The notes under the pieces: model-generated
Told to the model about the DNA's origin: nothing
Seen by the model: the letters and a program-made list of their open reading frames with translations, nothing else
The model's database searches: none
Part shown: piece by piece, positions 23,098-32,944 of the stretch
Layout: every line of letters begins with the position of its first letter
Numbering within the stretch: position 1 is the stretch's first letter
Assembly: GCA_963556495.2 (NCBI GenBank)
Contig: OY747715.1
Span: 17,995,739 to 18,059,738, forward strand
Direction of reading: 5' to 3'
Length of the DNA stretch: 64,000 bases
Source: Valencia hispanica
Taxonomy: Eukaryota > Chordata > Actinopteri > Cyprinodontiformes > Valenciidae
Position numbers and translations under genes: made by a program

Positions 23098-23981
23098 TCA
23101 GTGTTTTGGAGGACTAATAAATTCGGCCATATTCCTAGAAAGAAGAGCTGCTCCATCCAAAGTGGGATGGATGCCATCTGTCCGGATCAGACCAGGTTTT
23201 CCCCAAAATGTTCTCCAGTTATCAATGTAGCCCACATCGTTTGCAGGACACCACCCAGACAACCATTGATGGAATGACAGCATGCGGCTAAACATGTCGT
23301 CACTGGTCCGATCAGGCAGGGGACCAGAAAAGATTACCGAATCTGACATTGTTTTGGCAAACTTACACACCGAAGCAACACTAATTTTAGTGACCTCTGA
23401 TTGGCGTAACCGGGTGTCATTACCGCCAGCGTGAATAACAATCTTACTGTATTTATGCTTATCTTTAGCCAGCAGTTTCAGGTAGGATTTGATGTCACCC
23501 GTTCTGGCCCCTGGCAAACATTTGACTGTGGTCAATGGTGTCTCTAATGTCACGTTTCTGACAATGGAGCTGCCAATTACCAGGGTTGGTTTCTCAGCGG
23601 GTGTGTCGCTGAGCGGAGAAAATCTGCTAGAAACGCGGACCGGTTGGTGGTGGCCTGGGGCTGGGTCCTAGAACTATGCTTCCTACGTACAGTCACCCAA
23701 CCAGCCTGAGGTCCCGGCTGCGCGGGCTCTACCGGAGGACAGCTAGGGGGTTCTATCCTTGTTGGCCCCGCGCTGGCTAATTGGCTTTGGCTATCAGCTG
23801 GTTTTTCAACAGCGCGGAGCCGTGCTTCTAATTCTGATACCCTCGCCTCCAAAGCTACAAAAATATTACATTTATTACAGTTACCATTATCACTAAAGGA
23901 GGCAGGGAAGTAACTAAACATCTGACAGAGAGAGCAAGAGAGAAGAGAAGAGTTAGTGACAGGAGAGAGAAGAGTAGCCAT
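23098..23981 (-). pseudogene. L2 ORF1: coiled coil plus SGNH esterase domain, frameshifted
   Basis: The N-terminal section (23981-23577) has a Cys-rich segment (CSLCQMF...CNKC) and a coiled coil (VALEARVSELEARLRAVE). A one-base frame change near 23610 leads into the SGNH hydrolase part: block I around [10 protein letters not shown], block [13 protein letters not shown], and block [11 protein letters not shown] with the catalytic Asp-His pair. SGNH domains in L2/CR1 ORF1 proteins are known esterases proposed to act on membranes or lipids during retrotransposition. Aside from the frameshift the catalytic motifs are preserved. Confidence 0.85.
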
Positions 23982-24277
23982 AGCCGCAATGAAGCTAAGC
24001 TAACTGAGCTAGCGAGACCTTACCACCCCAAGAAAAGCTGTGTGAAACACAAGGAGTTCCCAAGACATAAAGTACACCACCACAAAACGTGTGTTTTAGT
24101 GTGCTTGTGTGTTAAAATAACTTAGAAAGGCCTCAGCACAGAGAAAATAAGATCAATTCAAGAGAGTCTGAACACCAAACAGTTTACAGGGAGCGCAACA
24201 GTAACAACAGGAAATGACGCAATACGGCTTACCCCCCGTCGAATCAGCTGGTAGCAAGTATACAATACACAGTCATG

Positions 24278-24420
24278 TATAATAACCCCATAAAAATTTG
24301 CTAGATTTGCCCGCTAGTTGTTTTTTTGTTTTTTTTTGAGAAAGAATTGCTAGAGGGGTCTAAAAACTCACCAAATATAGCAAAGTTGGCAACAATATCG
24401 GCAACTCACAGTTCCTCCTC
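24278..24420 (+). repeat. Dispersed repeat, relative of 32725-32850
   Basis: The motif ttgctagatttg, then a cgctag motif, a T-rich run, gttgctaga-like and aaatatag blocks occur here and at 32725-32850 in the same order. It is probably an end of a fish DNA transposon lying within the hAT-like element. Confidence 0.55.
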
Positions 24421-25480
24421 ACCTCGCCCTCCCCACCACGATGGAATCCAGTCATCTTCTGATGAGTTTACAGCCAGCCGATGTCCATTTTAGGGTGTGG
24501 TTAACCGCGAACAACTCAAGCACAAGAAGCCCAGTGCATAAAACGGGTTTTATTTAAAAGAGTCATGACATGTAATTTTCACTTTTCCACATTTTTTAGG
24601 ATTTCCTAACGATTATACACTGGCCGGGAAGCCGATAGCGTTTGTTTGAAGCGTTTGTTTACCCTTGGGTTCGTCAAACAGCCCACGTGCACGCGCACTC
24701 AAATACGCGATGTTAATTTCTGGCTGACTTTTGACATCAAGTCGGCGCACAATATACCTTATATGGACATCACAGACCTATGCGGCAGGAAGCCCGCCCT
24801 GCCCCTCTCCCCCTCATATGCAGTCGAGCGCCGCCATTACTGAATTCCGATTCGAAGTACGAACTCGAGCTCTGTTTGGAAAAAGGGGTCATTCCAACAA
24901 GACTTGCCTGCAATTGAAACGGTAAGGCTGTGTTTTTATTGCTCTACTGTGTGTAACAAACAGCAGCTAACTGCTAATGCTGCTATTGAATGCTACCGGG
25001 AGTAGTAGCTTCGAGGACAACACGGGTAATGGCTGCTACTTTGTAAACAACAAATGACCTAGAATGCAGTTACAATTGAAGTTGCACCAACTGAGCAAGA
25101 TAGTCAGAGTAACCCCCCTTCTTCCTGCCACCGATCATCGCGCCCCTCATTTGCATTATTGCAATGATTGTCCACGACAGCTAAAATATGAATTCAGATC
25201 ACGCGAGACAATAATGCCTTCAGAAATAAGGGTCAGAGGAGCTCTGTGTTTATTTCTTTCCACGTTTTTTCCACTTTTCTTTTTTAGAAGGGTCTGAAAG
25301 GCTATAATAGAGCGTGGGTATCCAAGGTAATACTAGGTTATGACTCCTTTAAAGGGAACTCGCATGCAGAAACTGTAAAATGAAAGATTAAAAATTAGAT
25401 TAACGCGATTAAAAGACATAGCGCGCTAAATACGGCTGTAATTAATTGATCCCAAGTAACGCGATAATTTGACAACCCTA

Positions 25481-25488
25481 AATAAAAT
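25481..25488 (+). repeat. 8-bp target-site duplication of the hAT-like element, right
   Basis: AATAAAAT, identical to 18245-18252. Confidence 0.85.
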
Positions 25489-26469
25489 GTCTTCTTTAGA
25501 AAACATTGTCTACTTTACCTTCACTAAGCCTATAAAAAGGAGAGAAAAAAAACAAATCAAAAACAAAAGCTACAATTAGATGAAATGGAGTTAAAAAAGT
25601 GTACCACATAAACAAAGTGTAGAGCAAGACATCAAAGAATGGTGATTTAAAAAAGGAGGTTTGTGTGTTTGTAGAACCTCTGGACAATATGAGCAATATC
25701 TTTGTAATAGGAAGTCACAGGGCTGGAAAGAGACACATGCGTGCTTTAACTATCAATGATCAATGCAAGGGCTTTGGGACAGCCTTAAACCAGCAGTAAT
25801 TACATGAGACCAGAGAGGTTATCTTCTCAGGTCTCCCTCTCTCCAATTTCTTTCTTCCGTTGATGGATGACAGACTCCCCAGCTAGCCACTGGGCATTGG
25901 AGTCATGAAGATAAATTCCAAAAGAAAAGGGTCACATCCATTCAAGAACTCTATTTGGTATGGCACATGTGTTTTTGGAATCGTGGTCCCTTTGATACCT
26001 AATAACCTGGTCCCATTTGATAGACTGAGGGATTTTAGTGGAAATATTTTTAAAAAAAAAACAAGTAAACTGGCTTGTTAGTCTGTCAGAAAACCTTTGC
26101 TAATGGGGTAGGCACATCAGTAGACTGCTCCAATATTTGCAACTGTTGAAACAGCAGTGGTCATTTTCTATTCCGCTGTCTAGCAAGGATCATCATGATT
26201 TCAGCCATCGTAAAAAAGTATGCTTTAAAAACAATCATTAGACCAAATGAGTAAAAGAGATAGAAATGACAAGTAAAACAGTGTCCAAAAGAGATATAGA
26301 TAATAAGGTAACTAAGAAGTAGGCAGAGGAACTGTGGCTTTGTCGATACATTTTATAAATCTTTAAGTATGTCAGAACTGGAAAACATCAATCTAACACT
26401 ATGGTATCAACATTTAGTAAAAACAAATCACAAAAGCAGTATCTTCATATAAAGTCAGAAACACTCACT
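25489..26469. other. Intergenic stretch, no gene recognised
   Basis: No coding, repeat or RNA-gene signature recognised on either strand beyond short chance ORFs. Confidence 0.4.
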
Positions 26470-26620
26470 CTCACCAATACATAGATCGGTAGGCAACTCA
26501 AAGTTTATTGCCTTGCCCAGGGACAAATCTGCATGTGAAAAGAAGCTGGAATCAAGCCTACAACTTTCAGATTACAACGCAAGTACTATACCCACTGATC
26601 CGCATTCACTTTTTGTTGGT
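26470..26620 (-). repeat. tRNA-derived SINE-like fragment
   Basis: Read on the minus strand, a tRNA-like head (gtgggtatagtacttgcg...gtaggcttgattcc) has degenerate A and B boxes. It is followed by cctgggcaaggcaataaact and gagttgcct. The latter block closely resembles the widespread fish sequence following tRNA-type SINE heads. It is divergent and lacks a tail. Confidence 0.5.
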
Positions 26621-26648
26621 TTGTTGATAATTTTAGCGGGGTTGGGAG

Positions 26649-26740
26649 TACAGCTGAAACCAGAAGTTTACATACACTAAATAAAAAGACACATACACGT
26701 TTTATTTTCACTATCGGAAGGTAAAGTGCTCATGACACCA
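26649..26740 (+). repeat. Tc1-like transposon terminal fragment
   Basis: TA then CAGCTGAAACCAGAAGTTTA and catacac resemble Tc1-like inverted repeats, and match the terminus at 34220-34250 in reverse. The inner sequence diverges soon and no transposase follows. Confidence 0.7.
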
Positions 26741-27249
26741 TTTTTCATGTAAATTTCATTAAAATCGTCATATACAGTATAACCAAAATAAAATAAACCT
26801 CTTGCAGAAGTGTGTATGCGTCTGGAGACTAGCTCACAATTTGAATAGCACGGCAATAAAAAAATCGATCATTTCTGACCTTGACTGCGATTGGGGATGT
26901 AGGCAGAAGTGATGTGATTAGTAGTGTGCTGTCAGAGAGAAAACAAACTTTTCATAGTGTTTATTGGTCAATCTTTTTTCAAAATTCAATCTTCATTTTT
27001 GAAGCAATGCCGCATTGGTGTGTAGCAGGAGAACACCAGAGAAGCAGGTTTAAACCTGTTTAGGGTTTCCAAAAGATCCAGTTAGTTGAAAAGTTTGGGC
27101 AAAAGAGTAGTGCTGAATCAAAGACAAGTGGGTCTCAAAAGATGCATCAAGGCTGTGTTCAGCACACTTTAAGGTAAGCTAAAGTAAAGCTTCACCATCA
27201 ATAAATACAAAAGCTATAATTCTACTGTATGCAGTAGATGATCTACTGC

Positions 27250-27845
27250 AGTGGTTCCCAAACTATTTCTGCTGGGCCCCACTTTGGTTTATAGGTAAAT
27301 GTTTACGCCTCCTTCACCCCTCCCCCTCCCCAGTGTAATTATTACTTTTTTATTAATTTATCATTTTATGTTTTATTTGTTTTACTGTGTAGTATTATAT
27401 AACATTGCTTTCAATACATTTTTAATGCCTCTCTGTGCACAATTGGTTTAAAACTGAAAGAACTCTGATAGGAAAAAAGGTCTTCAATCATCAATGTCTC
27501 AGTAACTTGCCACTATAAATATGCTACTATAAGACACAGTAAAATTTGTGGGCAATATCACTGTCCTCTTCCTTCAAAAAGATGCGATTCTCCTGGACAG
27601 CACCTTCCCACATGACAGTTATCGCGACTTGTTGCCAAACAGAATGGCTGTCTGTTGGAGCCCCTTTTCTCGCACAGTATCACAAAGATTGGAGCTTTGA
27701 CCGTTTGAGTTTTGATGTAATTTAATGTGCCGAAGACATTGATCATTACATAATCCAGCTCGTGATTCAGCCTTTTAGATGCCAGTGTATAATGCAGCGC
27801 GTGCACTGCAATTTTGGGGGAGACGCACTTCATGGACACCTGTGG
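27250..27845 (-). pseudogene. hAT (Charlie-type terminus) transposase fragment
   Basis: The left end CAGTGGTTCCCAAACT is a classic hAT/Charlie-type terminus. On the minus strand at 27839-27558 the coding remnant reads ALHYTLASKRLNHELDYV, then NYIKTQTVKAPIF, LCEKRGSN and, in a shifted frame, a LSCGKVLSR-like stretch. This pattern matches the hAT transposase segment with HxxLASKxL...NxIK...LCxExG...RWLSRGKVL, as in ZBED5/SCAND3-like proteins. The copy is short, frameshifted and truncated at its right side. Confidence 0.65.
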
Positions 27846-28387
27846 TCAATGTTCCCTCTAATTTTTCACATGTCTGAGCTAACACACAAACGCCTTGAGC
27901 AGTCCCTTTGACCATTGTGAGCAACATCAGATGTGTGCACTGTGGTCATGCCAGCACTGCATCCATCCAGTTTTCATAGTTTATTAAAATAATCAAATTA
28001 CAGCACTTAAATTTCTGTGCGAATACTTCTTAATTAAGTACATTATCCCACTTACAATGAAAATGACAAAGATCTTATTCATGACCTGTGTAGTGTGTTA
28101 ACACTATTGTAAGTATAAATATTTCATTGTAACTGTGGAGAAACATGAACTGCCAAGTAAGCCAACCTAACTATGAACTCAAATTTTGAAAACACACGTA
28201 ACATTTTTATTATTAAGGTATGACTTGTATTATAACCATAAGCCATTGTGTGAAGCTCTTGCTGTGCACTGTGTAAGAGAGTCCTCCTATGGTCTGGGAG
28301 AGGGTCCTGTAACTTTTTGTCTGCAAAATACAGTATATAATCAGACGATTATTTGTATTTCTGCTACTCATAAACTGGTGACAGTAT

Positions 28388-28391
28388 TTAA
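28388..28391 (+). repeat. TTAA target-site duplication, left
   Basis: TTAA directly precedes the left terminus of the 800-bp element; the partner is at 29192-29195. Confidence 0.7.
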
Positions 28392-29191
28392 AGGTGTAAC
28401 TGAACCCCATGAAAAAGCCTAACCCTGCCCCCAGACAACATATGAAAAATTCTACAAAGTGGGCGGTGCCAGTAAGAATGGAGGGGCGTGGCCAAGTGTG
28501 GAGGATGAGCGGAGCGGGGGACGTGGGGGTGTGTTCAGGAGAACAGTGACACCTCGCTTAATGTGACACTGAAACATGACAGTGACCAAAGCGACGTTGG
28601 CAGTTTTGCAACTGATCGATCTGATCGACGTTCATCTGTTTTGAACGTTAGCCTATATTAACATTACCACTCAGAAACTGGACTCAGCAGGACCGGCCTC
28701 GGGCAGCGCTGGCTCGGCGCCTTGAGCCAGCGGATCTCCTCCGTCGTCACCGGAGTAGAGGGAGGCTTTATGGAGCCCAGCGGCCGCGAGCCATATAAAT
28801 TCGAGCCGCTGGCTCGGGGCCCTGAGTCAGCGCTGCCTGAGGCTGCCGCTGCTGCTGAGGGAGAGAGAGACAGGAGTTGGTCTCTGAGTGGTAATGCTAA
28901 CATAGGCTAACGTTCAAAACAGTATGTTAGCTATGCTAACTAAGTGCTAATGTGATAATAATGGTAACCTGAAAAACGCGGTCCAACTCCAAACTCTCCA
29001 CGGGGCTGGTATGTCTGATAGTTTTATACCCAAACCCACGGGGCATGTCTGTGAGACCATGCCTGTGACACAGTCAGTGCCTGTGACGTAAAGATGTACC
29101 GCTCTCCACCAATCACAAAATTCAAATGCAGTAGCCACAGTTCAACCCTAAGAGGGCAGCACTAAGACATGTTTTGGGGTTTAGTTACTCT
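28392..29191 (+). mobile_element. 800-bp DNA transposon with TTAA target site (Kolobok- or piggyBac-like)
   Basis: The ends are AGGTGTAACTGAACCCC on the left and, reverse-complemented from the right, AGAGTAACTAAACCCC. TTAA flanks both sides. The interior includes a GC-rich promoter-like part (28480-28560), a short exon (28700-28886) and an internal inverted repeat: 28636-28680 pairs with 28878-28925 (gaacgttagcctat arms). A truncated copy lies at 7924-8415. No transposase is seen, so it is non-autonomous or it is the 5' part of a longer transposon gene. Confidence 0.7.
28700..28886 (+). CDS. Putative exon within the TTAA element (PYKFEPLA motif)
   Basis: The frame from 28722 reads ...EGGFMEPSGREPYKFEPLA and then RGPESALPEAAAAAEG. 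The copy at 8300-8410 (minus) preserves EPYQFEPLAQGSESALP, so the two diverged copies share a protein-like segment. An N-terminal PYxFEP stretch is seen in transposon-associated fish proteins annotated as P2X7-like; that link is from memory and uncertain. A donor-like GTAATG follows at about 28887. Protein function is unknown. Confidence 0.35.
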
Positions 29192-29969
29192 TTAATTATC
29201 AATTTTCATAAATGAACATTGTAAATAAATAACACTAGATCACCTTATTTTTTTCACCTGTCCTTCTCACGTATCCACTGGTTGTACACGTTGTTGATGG
29301 CCTCATCTGCTTGCATCTTTGACTTTATGCGCATCAGCTAATCCAAATGCTCCACTTCAAGAAGATTTCTCTATGCTGTTTTGATACGATTCATTAAACT
29401 AAATCCTCTTCCACAGTCTGCGCTGGATGCTTGAAATGTAGCACATATATCGATTGATTAGCTGCGTAAATAGGTATGTGAATTGCATCATTGGCTGAAG
29501 CAGCCAGCCACTGGTCACTCAGTGACATAAACGTTATTGTCTTGAAGCAAAATCTTTTAACCCAAATGAAACAGCGAGACCAAACACTAAAAGATTGATT
29601 TACACAGTATGAGGAGGTAATCTGCCCCCTTGCTGACTGACAGGAGCAGCACTGATGTGTTCCCATTGCAGGTTAAATGCTCAATTCTGATTTCTTGTTA
29701 AAATCCATTTTCCTACTCAAAGTTTTATTTTTCTTTTGTGGCGGCTGAAACAATCCAGTGATTAAGTTACAAACTAAGACTGATAATAATAAGCCCGTTT
29801 CTGAGAGGAATAAAACTTAAAATGTTTTCAGAGCATTCCATAATCCCCTTTTCGTTAAAGAAAATTCCACCAAAACGCTAGAGACTTTCTAAATTAATCA
29901 GGCACATTTCACAGCGCACGAACTTGGTGCTGTCAGCCGCTCTTATGGGTTCAATATCATGCCACAGAC

Positions 29970-30215
29970 GATTTGTGCGTGCAAAACGATTTTGCATGTG
30001 TGCAAAAAGATTTTGCATGTGAAAGTATGTTTTGTAGTTGTATAAAACAAGTCGTGCTTGTAAAAAAAAGTCTGAACCTGCAGAAACATTTTGTGGCTGT
30101 GCAAGAAACCTTTGTCTGCAGAAATATTATTTGCAAAAATGTAGATCAGTTTCGTAGTTGTGTTTTTTTTCCTGTGTGTGTGCAAATTTAATTTGTACCT
30201 GTAAAAGTTTCACCA
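29970..30215 (+). repeat. Degenerate ~21-bp tandem repeat
   Basis: About 12 divergent units follow the pattern tagtTGTgcAAAAcagTTTTg (for example tgcatgtgtgcaaaaagatt). Translation gives a loose seven-residue periodicity (VQNDFAC, VQKDFAC, ESMFCSC). It is probably non-coding. Confidence 0.65.
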
Positions 30216-30537
30216 CACAAAATATCTGTAGGAGTGAGACATCTCGGGCTCATGTGCAACACTGCACCTACGAGCTCGCAAAACAAAAACCTACAACCAC
30301 AAAACGTTTTTACGGATTGAAGGCCAGTCAAATTCGTGCCACTAACGGCCAACCAGGAGACTGCATACTGGCGAGCCAAACAGCCAATGACAGATGACGA
30401 CGTCTTTTGGGGGAAAAACCTCCGAAAGTTAGAAAAATATTCACAGATTCGGCTTTTGCGGATCAATAACTTATCATCGGAGCATTGCTTTTACAAAACC
30501 GACACATCAGTGCAATCACAGCAAGGTAGACTGTGAG
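30216..30537. other. Spacer between the 21-bp repeat and the minisatellite ORF
   Basis: No gene recognised. It probably forms part of the same repetitive element as its neighbours. Confidence 0.35.
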
Positions 30538-31551
30538 CTACAATCGTATTTTACTCAAAACGAGCCGTCCTCCGCGCGGGGAGACTTGCATTGGCCTCTT
30601 TGCAGAGCCTGCTGGTGAACGAATGCGTGTCCCTCTGGACACCCTCGGCGGAGTCTGGATCCCGAGGCGCGTCCCTCTGGACACCCCCGGCGGAGTCTGG
30701 ATCCCGAGGCGCGTCCCTCTGGACACCCTCGGCGGAGTCTGGAGCCCGAGGCGTGTCCCTCTGGACACCCTCGGCGGAGACAGGAGCCCGAGGCGTCCCT
30801 CTGGACACCCCCGGCGGAGACAGGATCCCGAGGCGCGTCCCTCTGGACACCCTCGGCGGAGACAGGATCCCGAGGCGCGTCCCTCTGGACACCCCCGGCG
30901 GAGTCTGGATCCCGAGGCGCGTCCCTCTGGACACCCTCGGCGGAGTCTGGAGCCCGAGGCGTGTCCCTCTGGACACCCTCGGCGGAGACAGGAGCCCGAG
31001 GCGTCCCTCTGGACACCCCCGGCGGAGACAGGAGTCAGAGGCGTGCCCACAAAGACACCCTCGGCGGAGTCAGGAGTCAGAGGCGTGCCCACAAAGACAC
31101 CCTCGGCGGAGTCAGGAGTTAGAGGCGTGTCTTCCGGGACACCCCCTGAGGAATCAGGAGCCAGAGGCGTGTTCCCCGGGACACCCTCGGCGGAGCCTGG
31201 GATCAGAGGCGTGTCCTCTGGGACACCCCCCGAGAGCTGGCAGACTGTCAAGGCCGGGCCGAAACTAGGGGGCTGCACCTGGGGTCGAGGCGGGAGAGGC
31301 CTCCCCAACTGGCCAGCAAATGTTGCCAGTTTGTTCAACTCCGCCTCCTCCCAAAATCCAGTCAACCCCAGCTCGGCCAGTAATGGCGACCAGGGCCTTA
31401 GCAAGGCCAACAGTTCATCTGCTGCCCCGATCCGGACCCAAGGCGGGGAGAGAGTGGCCATTTGGTCCAAATGCTGCCTTAAATACAGGCGCAACGTGAG
31501 CAGACAGCGAGCTTCTGCTGGGTCCAAAAACTGGCTGGTTCGTTCTGTCAT
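30538..31551 (-). CDS. Gag-like ORF of an LTR element with an internal minisatellite
   Basis: A 337-codon ORF starts immediately inside the LTR at 31551-32050. Its leader reads MTERTSQFLDPAEARCLL; the ...GACCCAGCAG leader after an LTR is typical of fish Ty3/Gypsy gag starts. Residues 1-95 include helical, Leu-rich segments (LLALLRPWSPLLAELGLTG) that could be a reduced capsid-like region. From about residue 100 it is a 14-residue repeat (GVPEDTPLTPDSAE-type, then RGCPEGRASGSRLR-type after frame changes). No zinc knuckle, protease or RT follows, so it would be a non-autonomous element. Whether protein is made is unknown; the repeat is open in all frames, so the ORF length overstates coding evidence. 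Confidence 0.4.
   Translation of the reverse strand: MTERTSQFLDPAEARCLLTLRLYLRQHLDQMATLSPPWVRIGAADELLALLRPWSPLLAELGLTGFWEEAELNKLATFAGQLGRPLPPRPQVQPPSFGPALTVCQLSGGVPEDTPLIPGSAEGVPGNTPLAPDSSGGVPEDTPLTPDSAEGVFVGTPLTPDSAEGVFVGTPLTPVSAGGVQRDASGSCLRRGCPEGHASGSRLRRGCPEGRASGSRLRRGCPEGRASGSCLRRGCPEGRASGSCLRRGCPEGRLGLLSPPRVSRGTRLGLQTPPRVSRGTRLGIQTPPGVSRGTRLGIQTPPRVSRGTRIRSPAGSAKRPMQVSPRGGRLVLSKIRL
30629..31254. repeat. 42-bp GC-rich minisatellite, 15 units
   Basis: Units beginning GTCCCTCTGGACACC start at 30629, 30671, 30713, 30755, 30795, 30837, 30879, 30921, 30963, 31003, 31045, 31087, 31129, 31171 and 31213. Spacing is 42 bp except for two 40-bp units. The 40-bp units sit in a duplicated block of about 156 bp (30671 on and 30879 on), so one deletion was copied by array expansion. 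The outer right units diverge (gtgcccacaaagacacc). Confidence 0.95.
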
Positions 31552-32050
31552 GTTTTGAAGTTTAAACTGGACCCAAAAGCAGCAGAGTTGAAAACAAAAA
31601 GGATTTAATGAAAAACCACACGGAACTTACAGAAACTCGGGAGGGTACAGGCAGCAACAGGGAAACACAGGAACCAGACGGGCAACAAGGAAGGCAGGAA
31701 TCAGGCGGGGAAGAAAGACGGACGAACCAGCAAGTTGTGACTGCAAGAGGGCCATATTTATACTGAGGGAGGAGAGTGAAGAGTGAAGCAGAGAAGGAGC
31801 AGGACCAATTAAGGGAAGCGGTTGCAGCTGAGGGGGAGTGAGCAGGTGGAAGTGATTAGCTGGGACAGGAGGTGAAATGGCTGGGAGACAGAAAACTGGG
31901 AAACTAGAAGGATTTTAAGAAACTAAGACAAGACTACGGGGAAACCAGAAAGTACAGAAATCACAAGAAATACTAAGAGTAACTAAACATGAAAATAGAA
32001 CTAAATAAGGAAAATCACTAACAAAAGACAAACACCCGGGGAACACAACA
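31551..32050 (-). repeat. LTR (500 bp) of the minisatellite-bearing element
   Basis: On the minus strand it begins TGTTGTGTTCCCC and ends CAAAACA, giving TG...CA ends. A TATA motif (CAGTATAAATATGG, 31752-31765) and a polyadenylation-like cattaaatcc lie in the right order. The sequence ctgcttttgggtccag before its end resembles other fish Gypsy LTR ends. The leader for the gag-like ORF follows directly. No partner LTR is found on the other side. Confidence 0.7.
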
Positions 32051-32724
32051 ATTTTTTTTTTAGTCTTATTTGTAAACCTGTGTCTATCTTTAATCTTGAC
32101 CCTGGAAAAGACTTCACTTGCAGACCACATAACCTATCTATCGGGTTTGAAAAAAATAGAATTGTTCTGTTCAAACTGTCCTAAAAATCAGAAATGGGCA
32201 AAAATGTCAGATTGGATGCACATTTGCCTCCAGCGTGAACGTCTATCTATAAAAGAAGATGTCTCACATTTTAACAAACAGACACACAGCAGGAAGGCCA
32301 TGACAGCTATATAGTTACTAGGCCTCCTAGTTTCCCAGCCATAGTCTATGCCCCATCAGTGATGATCTTCACAAAGTCCCTATATGGCATTGCCTCTGTT
32401 ATAAATCATAGATAGAACAATCTCCATAGTGCAGTGAGGTATGTAATCCTCTGCAGTTGTCTGCGGTTTTTCATACTTTGCCACTATGTACAAAACTTTG
32501 AGCTCAATTGAGCATTTTCAGCTGTTTGGTGTAACAAAACTAAAGACAAGATACGCTTCGTCATATTTTCTACTCTTTGGTTGGGAGGGAAGTTGGTTTA
32601 GAAGCTTATTTGGCAATGTTTTATCTTCTGCTTTGCGTTTATGTGGGAGACTCGTCAAAAACCTGTCAGTTATATTAGCTTTTAAATTTTATCCATTTAT
32701 ACTATTGGATTCTCCAAAAGACTC
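32051..32724. other. Intergenic stretch, no gene recognised
   Basis: No convincing ORF or repeat recognised on either strand. Confidence 0.4.
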
Positions 32725-32850
32725 CAATAACACCAAAAACAAGTTGCTAGATTTGTCGCTAGTCACTTTATTGAAAAAGAGTTGCTAAAGAAGTCTAAAA
32801 AGTCATTAAATATAGTTACAAAGTCTCTTAAGTTTGGAACCTTGAAGAGG
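32725..32850 (+). repeat. Dispersed repeat, relative of 24278-24420
   Basis: Contains gttgctagatttgtcgctag, then gagttgctaaag and aaatatagttaca blocks in the same order as 24278-24420. Confidence 0.55.
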
Positions 32851-32944
32851 CAGCCATGATGCCAATGACGTCATAGCAATATGGCGGGGGGATATCGAGG
32901 TGCACAGTGTGGCAAGAAAACAAACTTACGGCTCACTATTGCTA

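Larger units (their letters stand above)
18814..24240 (-). mobile_element. Nearly full-length L2-type LINE (copy B), minus strand
   Basis: Read on the minus strand, a 5' UTR (24240-23982) is followed by an esterase-type ORF1, an endonuclease-RT ORF2 and a long 3' UTR. The 3' end has the cgctatataaataaactg-type tail near 18840. L2 elements carrying an SGNH esterase ORF1 are known in fish. The copy has many frameshifts. It inserted into the hAT-like element and was itself hit by another LINE fragment at 20640-21185. Exact ends are estimated. Confidence 0.88.
18253..25480. mobile_element. hAT-like DNA transposon with nested L2
   Basis: The ends are TAGTGCTGTCA on the left and, reverse-complemented from the right, TAGGGTTGTCA. 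Sub-terminal sequence contains the GATTAAnnCGCGATTAA-type motifs common in fish hAT elements. An 8-bp duplication flanks it. About 5.4 kb of its 7.2 kb is a later L2 insertion; the remaining ~1.8 kb shows no transposase, so it is non-autonomous or decayed. A possible leftover exon ends near 24921 at KTCLQLKR before GTAAGG, but it is not recognisable as transposase. Confidence 0.8.
27846..29950 (-). pseudogene. Second hAT relic with hATC dimerisation domain
   Basis: The right part holds a C-terminal hAT domain on the minus strand (29445-29258): SSADCGRGFSLMNRIKT, then a stop, NLLEVEHLD, a second stop, LMRIKSK and the tail NNVYNQWIRE. Further right, STKFVRCEMC may be an upstream zinc-binding segment. 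The left end (27846) reads gtcaatgttccctctaattt, like a known fish hAT terminus. The TTAA-type element at 28392-29191 inserted between. A 26-bp piece of the hATC region (29324-29349) recurs at 35499-35524. Confidence 0.6.

Noticed and set aside
30533..31558. 341-residue plus-strand ORF over the minisatellite
   Set aside because: The repeat is open in all frames; the gag-like leader and the LTR are on the minus strand.
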